A program made the position numbers and the translations under genes. From NCBI RefSeq assembly GCF_017743975.1, contig NZ_JAGHRC010000004.1, forward strand, positions 62,001 through 126,000: DNA of 64,000 nucleotides, in the 5' to 3' direction. The notes under the pieces are model-generated. The model worked only from the letters and a program-made list of their open reading frames with translations. It did not search any database and was not told where the DNA came from. Positions 37,418-45,387 of the stretch are shown here, in pieces. The DNA is from Ruegeria sp. R14_0 (GTDB lineage: Bacteria; Pseudomonadota; Alphaproteobacteria; Rhodobacterales; Rhodobacteraceae). Numbering within the stretch: the first letter of the stretch is position 1; every line of letters starts with the position of its first letter.

Positions 37418-38215
37418 TCAGTCGCGGCGCTGAAGGAAGTACCCTTTACTGGTGCTGGGCCCTAGTCCGGGATGTGTTGAGATCACGTGGCTGAGCGACG
37501 GAATCTCCCATTGATCGCGGATCAAATATCCCATGTCCGATAGGCTGAGCTCGAATTCAGCCTTGTTTCGTATTTGATAGGGAACGCGCCGAGGGCCGAT
37601 CTTTTCTAAGGTCACGACAGTAGGCCCTTCCCGCGTGGCGACTTTGTTCAACAGGATGTGTTTTGGCGGTGCTTTCAGTTTGCCGACAAGTTGGGCCAAG
37701 GGGATGTCCAAGTATTGCAACAAACCTGACGCCAGAAGCAAATCAACGGGCCCGACCTGAGCGAGGTCATCCTGAAAAACGATCTCTGACGGCAGGTCCT
37801 CGGTCTGTTGCGCCGCGCGGGCCAGCCTGACTGTTGTTGGCAGGTCGTAGACTGTCCAGTTCACGCGTTCGAGCTGGCACAACTCGCGAAAAGCGGTGTA
37901 TTTTGTGCCAAGATGTCCGCCGGCATCCAGCACATGCATATTGTCGCGTTGTATGGTCTTAAGCCAAAACATGACCGGATAGTCCCAGACGGTCTTTCGG
38001 CTCATGAAATCGACGTTCACTTCGGCTACGTCTTCGTGGTCGTACCCGCCGCGTCCTGCATTGTGCATCGCGGTGGCGTAGTCGGGGTAGGCTCCGATCA
38101 TCGCTGGGGGGCGAATGCCCGTCGCCATCAGGTGCGCCCAAGCTGCCGAGGCTGGATGGCCGATATGCCGTTCCAACAGCCCAAGCCCGCCCTTTATCTT
38201 TTGCCTGAAAGCCAT
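37418..38215 (-). CDS. Putative SAM methyltransferase, TIGR04325 type
   Basis: 265 residues from ATG 38215 (MAFRQKIKGG); a frame to 38278 would add an unlikely 21-residue tail. The SAM-binding glycine motif is VLDAGGHLGTKYTAF, followed by VNWTVYDLPTTVRLA and LLLASGLLQYLD. It resembles the TIGR04325 family, found in glycan and secondary-metabolite loci. It lies on the opposite strand within the EPS block, with its stop directly against the end of the PPTase gene. Its substrate, sugar or peptide-polyketide, is unknown. Confidence 0.7.
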   Translation of the reverse strand: MAFRQKIKGGLGLLERHIGHPASAAWAHLMATGIRPPAMIGAYPDYATAMHNAGRGGYDHEDVAEVNVDFMSRKTVWDYPVMFWLKTIQRDNMHVLDAGGHLGTKYTAFRELCQLERVNWTVYDLPTTVRLARAAQQTEDLPSEIVFQDDLAQVGPVDLLLASGLLQYLDIPLAQLVGKLKAPPKHILLNKVATREGPTVVTLEKIGPRRVPYQIRNKAEFELSLSDMGYLIRDQWEIPSLSHVISTHPGLGPSTSKGYFLQRRD

Positions 38216-38626
38216 CGCGCGATCGCCCGTTCCAAAATGCACACACATAGGGCTGACACTTTGCCAAGCCCACACCAAACCAATGCGATCAAGTTACGGC
38301 CAATCTTCGTTTACGGAAACAACCACAACAAGTTTGGCGCGAGGTGCCCACGGTAAAGAAACAAAACCTGAAATTCGCTGGTATAGTTTCGAAGTGGATG
38401 ACGGCGCAGCGCAGCAGGTGGCGTGGAGTATTGGAGTGAATTCGTAAACTTTGACCTATTCAAACGCTCACGGTTCTATTGGCTGGGGCCGAGAGAAGTT
38501 TTTCCTTGATCTGCGGCGTCACAGGCGGTGATGCTGGGTCATCTGATCAATGAATTGTTGAAGCAGACCGATTTCTACACTGTTTCGCGCACAAGCGGTG
38601 CAGAAAAACAGTGAGTGAGGACTGAA
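38216..38626. promoter_or_regulatory. Divergent region before the Wzy-like gene
   Basis: About 411 bases. It should hold promoters for the methyltransferase (minus) and the Wzy-like gene (plus). A 27-codon frame beginning at 38531 ends at 38614, just before the next gene, and could be a leader peptide, but has no clear RBS. An ORF across 38115-38447 has no family features and is taken as a shadow. Confidence 0.35.
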
Positions 38627-40039
38627 ATGGCTGTTTATCCCGCAGCAGCCGCATTCTTGTTGTTGTGGCTGTGGCTCAGCGTCAAAAATGCCGACAATGG
38701 CGTCGTGATGGCCATTGCGATGATCCCGTTTGGCATGTTCGCTGCCGTTGTTGTGGGTGATCTATCTATCCTTATGGCCAATCTTTTGGCTGTTCTCTCA
38801 ATTTCGCTGCTTGTAGTGCGCAGGGCGGTTCGAACCGCGCCCGGTGCGTTGTTCGGGTTGCCGCCCTCGGGGCTCTACTTGTTGGTCTTCGCGCTGTACT
38901 CGGTCTTTTCTGCCATTGTGTTGGTTCGGTTGTTCGAAGGGAACTTCTCGGTCTTTCCCATGACAGTGACGTTTGTCGGCCCGCAGGTCAGTATTTTCTT
39001 TAGTTCGGTCATGCTGCCGCTACAGCCCTCAAATTCGAATATCGCGCAAGCGATCTATATCCTGCTGTCGGCCGCATTTTTCCTTTCACTTGTCGCAGTC
39101 GCCAGACGGCGCGGGGTTGCGTTTGCCGAGACTGGATTGGTCTGGGCTGCCGCGCTGAACGCCATTTTGGGATTGCTGGACTTTTTGCAGGCGGACATGG
39201 TGCTCGGCCTGGTCCGCACAGCGGATTACGCTTTGCTGAACGAACACCTGATCGGGCAATTCAGCCGCGTTATTGGCGGCTATTCCGAGGCATCAGGTTA
39301 CGGTGCGGCCTCGTCCGCGTTTTTTGCCTATTTCGCGATGTCCTATCTGATCGTTCGCAAGAACAGTCACGGGATTTTGGCCATTACCAATTTGATCGGT
39401 GCGTTGATGGCGTTGTCTAGCACGGGTGTTGTGGCAGTCGCGGGTGCCACATTCTTCGTTCTGCTGCATTTCAGGGTGTTCCTTGGCTTCAGCATGTCAC
39501 GCGTTTTCGGACATGTTCTGGTGCTTGTGCTGTCGGTGTTGGCGATTTTCGTTAGCGTGTCACTCCTGGTCCCGACCGTGGCAAACAGCGTTTCGGATGT
39601 ATTGGACCAGCTTATCTATTCCAAGCTTGATACATTGTCCGGACGCGAGCGCGGCGCATGGTCGGCCGCCGCGTTTGACGCATTTGTTCAGACTTGGGGG
39701 CTGGGGGCAGGCGTGGGGTCCTTGCGCGGCAACGGGCTGGCTTCGGTGCTATTGGGCAGTGTTGGGGTTCCTGGTACTGTGGCTTTTGTGCTGTTCCTTC
39801 TGAGCGCACTTGGCCCGCCCATCCGCGGTGCGGATCACGAGGCATTGCGCCTGTACTGCGCTGGCCGGGTCTGCGCGTTGACATTGTTGACGGCCATGCT
39901 GGTGTCGGCCACGACCCCGGACCCGGGTTTGTTTCTTATGGCTGCGACCGCAATTTGCGTCGCCGCTCGGGAACGGGTCTTTGCGCAGTCGGCCGCAAAA
40001 CGGATCAATCCGGCAAAACTGTCATCGGGTCGTATCTAA
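38627..40039 (+). CDS. Wzy-like polysaccharide polymerase / O-antigen ligase-like protein
   Basis: 470 residues from ATG 38627, which has GAGG six bases upstream and is preferred to the GTG at 38615. About ten or more membrane helices, with a longer extracytoplasmic loop near residues 330-360 (LIYSKLDTLSGRERGAWSAA) whose arginine-rich part and following GLGAGVGSLRGNG resemble the Wzy/WaaL superfamily. It should join undecaprenyl-linked repeat units on the periplasmic side, with length set by the Wzc-type protein. Members of this family diverge strongly, so the call rests on topology, loop and context. Confidence 0.7.
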   Translation: MAVYPAAAAFLLLWLWLSVKNADNGVVMAIAMIPFGMFAAVVVGDLSILMANLLAVLSISLLVVRRAVRTAPGALFGLPPSGLYLLVFALYSVFSAIVLVRLFEGNFSVFPMTVTFVGPQVSIFFSSVMLPLQPSNSNIAQAIYILLSAAFFLSLVAVARRRGVAFAETGLVWAAALNAILGLLDFLQADMVLGLVRTADYALLNEHLIGQFSRVIGGYSEASGYGAASSAFFAYFAMSYLIVRKNSHGILAITNLIGALMALSSTGVVAVAGATFFVLLHFRVFLGFSMSRVFGHVLVLVLSVLAIFVSVSLLVPTVANSVSDVLDQLIYSKLDTLSGRERGAWSAAAFDAFVQTWGLGAGVGSLRGNGLASVLLGSVGVPGTVAFVLFLLSALGPPIRGADHEALRLYCAGRVCALTLLTAMLVSATTPDPGLFLMAATAICVAARERVFAQSAAKRINPAKLSSGRI

Positions 40040-40271
40040 GGGTGGTGATTCTACAATGCTGTGACAGTGCCCATTTTAGCGACGGAACTGTTTCCTTTAG
40101 TGCGACAGATTGATTGAAAGCCCCAAGTTACCCACAGGCAGGGCGGAGTTTTCAAAAAAAGTTGCGACGTCGGCGGGGAATCTTCTATACACTAAGTTTA
40201 TTGACTTCCTTCTGCGGACCATCGTTTTTTGGGACGCAGTCGTATGTATAGTGTTAGCGATTGGCTGTGTT

Positions 40272-40973
40272 ATGGAATCTGATTTTCGTCGGGGGGCGGG
40301 CATTGATGCGCCGCAATCCCGAAGTTCAAACTCAGACATACAGCACAAAAATGGGGATGGTTGGTACGGCGTCGCAAAATCGTTGTTCGACCGAATTTTT
40401 GCGTTCTCTGCGCTTGTGTTTTTTGCGCCTTTTATTGCGCTGATTTCCGTGTTGATCCTGATCACGGACGGTGCACCGGTGTTCTTTGCCCATAGACGTG
40501 TTGGGCGCGACGGGCGTCAGTTCAATTGCCTGAAATTCCGAACCATGGCGCGGGATGCCGAACGGCGCCTGGAACATATCCTTGAAACCGACTCTGACGC
40601 CAAGGCGCAATGGGAAGCCCAACAGAAGCTGGATGATGATCCGCGCATCACCACGATTGGAGAGTTCTTTCGCAAAACCAGTCTGGATGAACTGCCGCAG
40701 TTCTGGAATGTGATTAAGGGCGAAATGTCTGTTGTCGGTCCTCGTCCGATCGTTGCATCCGAGGCATCACATTACGGGGAACATTACGACGACTACCTGT
40801 CCGTCAAACCGGGCATCACCGGCCACTGGCAGGTCAATGGACGCAGCAAGACGACTTATGCAGAACGGGTCGAGATGGATGTCGACTATGTGCGCAATCG
40901 GTCCTTTGCACGCGACATCGCGATCATCTTCAAGACGATCAAAGTGATCGTTATGGGCGATGGGGCCCAGTGA
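40272..40973 (+). CDS. ExoY-like initiating sugar-phosphate transferase
   Basis: 233 residues from ATG 40272, the usual length for ExoY-type short PHPTs; the frame continues upstream to a TTG at 40110 that would add 54 residues of weaker fit. One membrane helix (FAFSALVFFAPFIALISVLIL) is followed by the catalytic part: FNCLKFRTMARDAE, DELPQFWNVIKGEMSVVGPRP and KPGITGHWQVNGRS. It puts the first hexose-1-phosphate on undecaprenyl phosphate and starts the EPS repeat. It lies 230 bp after the Wzy-like gene. Confidence 0.9.
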   Translation: MESDFRRGAGIDAPQSRSSNSDIQHKNGDGWYGVAKSLFDRIFAFSALVFFAPFIALISVLILITDGAPVFFAHRRVGRDGRQFNCLKFRTMARDAERRLEHILETDSDAKAQWEAQQKLDDDPRITTIGEFFRKTSLDELPQFWNVIKGEMSVVGPRPIVASEASHYGEHYDDYLSVKPGITGHWQVNGRSKTTYAERVEMDVDYVRNRSFARDIAIIFKTIKVIVMGDGAQ

Positions 40974-40990
40974 CCAACTGATCGCCTGGA

Positions 40991-41161
40991 TCAGAAGAAA
41001 AGAAACAGACCGACAACCAACCAGAAAAGGAGACAACCACCGATCACCAGCCGCCTCAGTAGTTTTGGCGAGGCAGATTCAATCAGGTTAGCAAGGTTGA
41101 AGCGCAATGTTTTACTCTCGTGAGCGAGTGTCATTTGCTGTGCTCGATTTTTGTTATTCAT
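40991..41161 (-). CDS. Small single-span membrane protein
   Basis: 56 residues from ATG 41161, with GGAG six bases upstream. Residues about 1-34 are polar and basic (LLRRL just before the membrane), and residues about 36-56 form one hydrophobic helix ending the protein (GGCLLFWLVVGLFLFF), so it is tail-anchored in appearance. It ends 17 bp from the convergent ExoY-like gene. No family recognised. The RBS, membrane segment and position in an EPS locus argue for a real gene. Confidence 0.5.
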   Translation of the reverse strand: MNNKNRAQQMTLAHESKTLRFNLANLIESASPKLLRRLVIGGCLLFWLVVGLFLFF

Positions 41162-41546
41162 GATTGTCTCCACGGCTACGCGGAGTTGGTTTTCCTGTCA
41201 ATATCGCAGGTTTTCCGGGCTGTTTTTCGGCAAAAGTATGTCCAACCGAGGTTAGCCATATGCGTTTGAACGTTTTCATTTTATCAACAGTATCCCCCGA
41301 CAAATTACTGTCGGACTTTCCAAGATCAGTACGTAACCTGTTGGGGCGTTGTCATATTTTTCGCCCCGGCATTTTCCCGAGCGGTGCATTCGGTTATCTT
41401 GTTTTGCAACGTATCAGGTCACTTTCGCATCGATGCCACTCACCTAATTCACTTTGCGTGTATGGCAAGCAAGCTTTGCCACCCCAGCGGGTTTTTGCTG
41501 CCAATCGCCGATCACAAATGCGTGCTGGTGGTCAGACAGGGCTGCT
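41162..41546. other. Intergenic region before the second GT4 gene
   Basis: 385 bases, more AT-rich than its surroundings, with no convincing gene; the reading frame of the next gene extends upstream to 41454 but without family sequence. A CCGACA/TGTCGG stem with a six-base loop lies at 41297-41314. Promoters for the small membrane protein and for the GT4-flippase pair should be here. Confidence 0.35.
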
Positions 41547-42815
41547 ATGACCCGGGGCAAACCCAGTCGCGTCGTCATTCTGAGCGACTTTTCCAAGGTG
41601 CACGGCGGGGCGTCGAAATTGGCGGTTCTGCAGGCCGAGTTGCTTTCCAAACGGCGAATTGCCGTGACCTTCTTTTGTGGCGACGAAGGTGATCAAATGC
41701 CAGCGGGGGTCTCGCTTGAGGCCTTAGGCGGGCAACGTCTGCTGGATCAAAGTGCCGTTTCAGCCGCCGCATCCGGGATTTGGAACCGGGAAGCAGAACA
41801 GCGCCTGACCGACTGGATTTCTCGGAATGACGACCCCGATACGATCTATCATGTGCACGGGTATCATCAAACTTTGTCGCCGTCAGTGCTGCGGCCGCTT
41901 CTGCGAGTCAAACAGCGCACAGTGATGCACGCCCATGATTACTTCCTAAGTTGCCCCAACGGTGCATTCTTTGATTTTCGGGACCGTAAGACCTGCACGC
42001 GCAGGGCCATGTCACCAGCTTGTCTTGCGCGCAATTGCGACAAGCGAAACTATGGACAAAAGCTGTGGCGCGTTTCGCGACAGGCGGTTCAGAACCGCGC
42101 CCGCGGCAAGCTATTGCCCGAAGTGACAACGGTGCTGATCCATCGCGATATGGAACACCGCCTGTTTCCAGGCGGCGCATCCGGCCCTGTCGTTGCACTC
42201 CCAAACCCGGTCGAGCCTTTGTTGCCCGAACCGGTGATCAGCCAGAAGAATAACGAATTTCTCTATGTCGGAGATGTCCACGCTTACAAAGGCGTTTTTC
42301 TGTTGGCCGAAGCGGGGCGACAGGCGGGCGTCAAATTGCGTTTTGTTGGTGATGGTGAAGACCTGGAGCAGTTGAAAACCACCTATCCCGAGCATCGTTT
42401 TGACGGGTGGCAGGATCAAAAAGGGTTGCGCCGCGCCATGAAAGAAGCGCGGATGCTCGTGGCCCCGACGCTCGGCCCGGAGCCTTTTGGTCTGGCCCCG
42501 GTCGAAGCCCTGCTGTGCGACATTCCGGTTCTCGCCTCAGATAGCCTATTGCTCAGTAGAGACATCTGCATGAAGAAAATGGGTGCAAGCTTTATTGCCG
42601 GGGATGTCGGTGCGTTGGGGGCGGCGTTGGTTGATCTGTCGATGGACGATGACAAGATCGCGCAGATGGCCTCCAACGCACGCCCCGGTGGGCGTGCCCT
42701 TTCATTGTCGCCGGTGGCATGGTGCCAGGCACTGCTGGGTTTGTATCGAACAATCCTGCAGGGTTTGGAAGGCGGCTCCAAGCCGGAACAAAATTATGCA
42801 AATGTCGCATCTTAA
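41547..42815 (+). CDS. Glycosyltransferase family 4 (second)
   Basis: 422 residues from ATG 41547 (MTRGKPSRVVILSDFS), which precedes the conserved first strand directly; a longer frame to 41454 adds unrelated sequence. Glycine loop KVHGGASKLAV, a central cysteine-rich insert (SCPNGAFFDFRDRKTC, ACLARNCDKRN) with four or five cysteines that could bind a metal, and the E-x7-E motif EPFGLAPVEALLC. Adds a sugar to the lipid-linked repeat. The flippase gene follows closely. Confidence 0.85.
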   Translation: MTRGKPSRVVILSDFSKVHGGASKLAVLQAELLSKRRIAVTFFCGDEGDQMPAGVSLEALGGQRLLDQSAVSAAASGIWNREAEQRLTDWISRNDDPDTIYHVHGYHQTLSPSVLRPLLRVKQRTVMHAHDYFLSCPNGAFFDFRDRKTCTRRAMSPACLARNCDKRNYGQKLWRVSRQAVQNRARGKLLPEVTTVLIHRDMEHRLFPGGASGPVVALPNPVEPLLPEPVISQKNNEFLYVGDVHAYKGVFLLAEAGRQAGVKLRFVGDGEDLEQLKTTYPEHRFDGWQDQKGLRRAMKEARMLVAPTLGPEPFGLAPVEALLCDIPVLASDSLLLSRDICMKKMGASFIAGDVGALGAALVDLSMDDDKIAQMASNARPGGRALSLSPVAWCQALLGLYRTILQGLEGGSKPEQNYANVAS

Positions 42816-42881
42816 AGCTCTGATGTTGCCCCGAGATGTTCCATGTCGAAGGGCTCCTTTCCGGCCCGAAAGGGGACGGCG

Positions 42882-44357
42882 ATGACAGAGACCCCCAAAC
42901 AAAAGGAAACCGTTTTGCAGGGCGGGATTTGGACCATGCTGTCCAAGATCTTTACCCAGCTCACGCAATTCGCGATTTTCATGGTCGCGGTGCGGTTGAT
43001 GACACCCGCCGAATTCGGCGTCTTCGCATTGGCCGCTGCGGTCATCGTCATCCTGACGCAGGTTTCTACGGCGGGCTGGCCGGAATACATCATGCAATGG
43101 CACGGGGACAGGGCGCGCATACGTGAAACACTTTGCGTCGCAATGATCTGTGGATTTGTCATTGCAGTGATCGGGGTGTTTGGCGGTGGTTTTGCCGCGA
43201 CGCTGTTCTCTGATCCCGCTGTTGGACCGTTGGTTCAAATACTGTCGATCAGCGTGTTTTTCACCTCAGTTGGTGCAGCCTATAACGGAGTGATGGTCTG
43301 GCAGAACCGATTGTCCGGGGCGGCGTTGGTGACGCTTTTGGCCGATCTGGCAAATCTGATCGTAGCGATTTGGGCTTTGCTACAGGGCTATGGGGTTTTG
43401 GCGTTGGCCTGGGGCCGCCTGGTCAGCGCCGTGATCTGGAGCGCAAGCGGAGCCGTGGTCAGCAGAACAAAGCCCGTGATGGTCCACCCCGATACGCTGG
43501 CTGACTCGGCGGCGTTTTCGTGGAAGATCATCCTTACCCGTGTTGTGGTGAATATCCGCATCTACGCCGCGACGCTGATCATTGGTGGCTTCCTTGGGGC
43601 GACATCTGTCGGGTACTTTCGTGCCGCGCAACGCATCGTCGCGGCCTTCGAAGAAATTGTAAGCGAGCCGACACGCATTTTGTCGTGGAACCTGTTCCGC
43701 CGCAGCCGTGATGCGCAGGGCGGTTCAGTTGGGTTTGGCGCTGTCGCGCTACGGTTCTTCCCTGTGCTTTACTATGGGGCTGTCCCGCTGTTTGTCGGTG
43801 TGATCCTCATGGCCGACACATTGACGGCTGGTATTCTCGGACCCGGATGGGAGCCCGCGACACCTGTGCTGCGCATCCTTGCCGTCGCCGCTTTGATCCG
43901 TTGTAGCGGCCATGCCAGCCTTGCGATCCTTACGCTGGCTGGCCAGGTCTGGCTATTGCCGTGGGTTACAGCGCTGTATTCGGGAATCGCGATCGCAGCA
44001 GTTCTTGCTGCGGCGTCATTTGGGATCGCCGCAATCGCCATGGCCGAAGTTGTCGCCGCGACCATCGCCTTTGTGATCAATGCCGTCATCATGAAACGCT
44101 ACGCAGGGATCGCTTGGCAAATCATTCTGCTCAAGACATGGGCCGTTTTGCCTGCAGTGGCCTTGGCTTGTATACCGGTGATCCTGGCAGACATGTTCAG
44201 CCTGTTGTCAGGGGTCAATGACCTGATCCGGTTCATTGTACTGGGGCTATGTATGATGGTCGTTTTTGTGCCCGCCATTCTTGTTCTGGACAAATCCCTT
44301 CGTGCCATGCTGCGGAACAGAAGGGGTCCGGGCGCGCCGTCTGCCAAGACAACATAG
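42882..44357 (+). CDS. Wzx-like oligosaccharide flippase
   Basis: 491 residues from ATG 42882, with AAAGGGG about six bases upstream; an ATG at 42843 in the same frame is possible. Twelve to fourteen membrane helices, and the typical N-terminus of the polysaccharide-transport superfamily (LQGGIWTMLSKIFTQLTQFAIF, RLMTPAEFGVFALA). It moves lipid-linked repeat units to the periplasmic face. With ExoY-like, Wzy-like, Wzc-type and OPX proteins it completes a Wzx/Wzy-dependent secretion route. Confidence 0.87.
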   Translation: MTETPKQKETVLQGGIWTMLSKIFTQLTQFAIFMVAVRLMTPAEFGVFALAAAVIVILTQVSTAGWPEYIMQWHGDRARIRETLCVAMICGFVIAVIGVFGGGFAATLFSDPAVGPLVQILSISVFFTSVGAAYNGVMVWQNRLSGAALVTLLADLANLIVAIWALLQGYGVLALAWGRLVSAVIWSASGAVVSRTKPVMVHPDTLADSAAFSWKIILTRVVVNIRIYAATLIIGGFLGATSVGYFRAAQRIVAAFEEIVSEPTRILSWNLFRRSRDAQGGSVGFGAVALRFFPVLYYGAVPLFVGVILMADTLTAGILGPGWEPATPVLRILAVAALIRCSGHASLAILTLAGQVWLLPWVTALYSGIAIAAVLAAASFGIAAIAMAEVVAATIAFVINAVIMKRYAGIAWQIILLKTWAVLPAVALACIPVILADMFSLLSGVNDLIRFIVLGLCMMVVFVPAILVLDKSLRAMLRNRRGPGAPSAKTT

Positions 44358-44408
44358 CGTTCGGCTTGAACCTTGTCTCAGCGGCCCAATTCTGTATGTG
44401 TTTGTCGA

Positions 44409-45371
44409 ATGCTAGCACGTGCCGAGAACCAGAAATCGCAGCAAATCTCCTTTGAGATCTTTGTGCAGGCAGAGTTTTCGTATCTGGAGCTGTCGTCGAT
44501 CATTGCCGTGCTTCAGACAGCGAACGATGTCTTGAACCGGGATCTTTTCCAATGGCAGATTACCTCGGATACTCCCGGTTTCGTGTCCAGTTGTTCCGAC
44601 TTGATCGTGCGCGCCGCCCCGGCGATTTCCGATCAGTACCTAAGTGATTGCCTGTGCGTGGTCGGTGGCCAGTTGGGGGACATCGGCGCGTGGTTGCGGC
44701 GTGTGCGGGCCATGCAGAAACTCAAACGACCCGCCGCCCTGTTTTCAGATGCAGCGCGCGAATACATCAAGGCAACCGCACCTCAATCCGGGCCAGTTAC
44801 GGCGCATTGGCGCGATATCGGCGTGCTGCGCGAGGTCGGGGATTTCCCGACACTTTCGGACAACCTGGTCGCGCGCAACGGTACGGTGCTGACATGTGCC
44901 GGAGCCGCGCATACCGCCGAGGCTGTTATCGGTATTCTGTCTGAAGTACTTGAGCCACAGGACCGAGCCGAGCTTGCATGCCAGATGATACTCAATGACG
45001 TGCGCGGTCACGCACAAGAGCAGCCAAAGGGTCTAAGCGCCAATCCGAACTTTTTGGAAAAACGGCTGCAGAACGCCATCCGCATTATGGAAGAGAATAC
45101 CGAGCACCCTTTGCCAACCGCCACTCTGGCGCGGCGCGTGGGCGTCTCGACCCGTCAGTTGGAACGACAGTTCATGCTGCATTTGAGCACGTCTCCGGGC
45201 AAGTTTTACAGGAAAATCCGATTGAAAAAGGCGCTGACGCTGGTCTCGCATTCACAAATGCCAATCATCGATATCGCGATCGCCTGTGGGTTTTCCTCGA
45301 CTTCGACGCTGTCGCAAACATTCAAGGCCGAGTACGGAAAGACACCAAACCAATTGCGCCGGACCGAGTGA
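44409..45371 (+). CDS. AraC-family regulator with GlxA-like N-terminal domain
   Basis: 320 residues from ATG 44409; a TTG at 44373 is an alternative. Residues about 15-195 follow the DJ-1/GATase-like fold of GlxA/FtrA regulators (FEIFVQAEFSYLELSSIIAVLQ; CVVGGQLG; GTVLTCAGAAHTAEA). Residues about 215-320 hold two helix-turn-helix units of AraC type (PTATLARRVGVSTRQLERQF; IIDIAIACGFSSTSTLSQTF). It follows the flippase gene by about 50 bp on the same strand, so it may be co-transcribed with the EPS genes, but its targets are unknown. Confidence 0.85.
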   Translation: MLARAENQKSQQISFEIFVQAEFSYLELSSIIAVLQTANDVLNRDLFQWQITSDTPGFVSSCSDLIVRAAPAISDQYLSDCLCVVGGQLGDIGAWLRRVRAMQKLKRPAALFSDAAREYIKATAPQSGPVTAHWRDIGVLREVGDFPTLSDNLVARNGTVLTCAGAAHTAEAVIGILSEVLEPQDRAELACQMILNDVRGHAQEQPKGLSANPNFLEKRLQNAIRIMEENTEHPLPTATLARRVGVSTRQLERQFMLHLSTSPGKFYRKIRLKKALTLVSHSQMPIIDIAIACGFSSTSTLSQTFKAEYGKTPNQLRRTE

Positions 45372-45387
45372 CTTGCGCGGCGGCGTT

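Noticed and set aside
38531-38614. A 27-residue frame ending directly before the Wzy-like gene, as a possible leader peptide.
   Set aside because: It has no clear ribosome-binding site and no codon run such as repeated amino acids that would suggest attenuation; kept only as a note in the intergenic entry.
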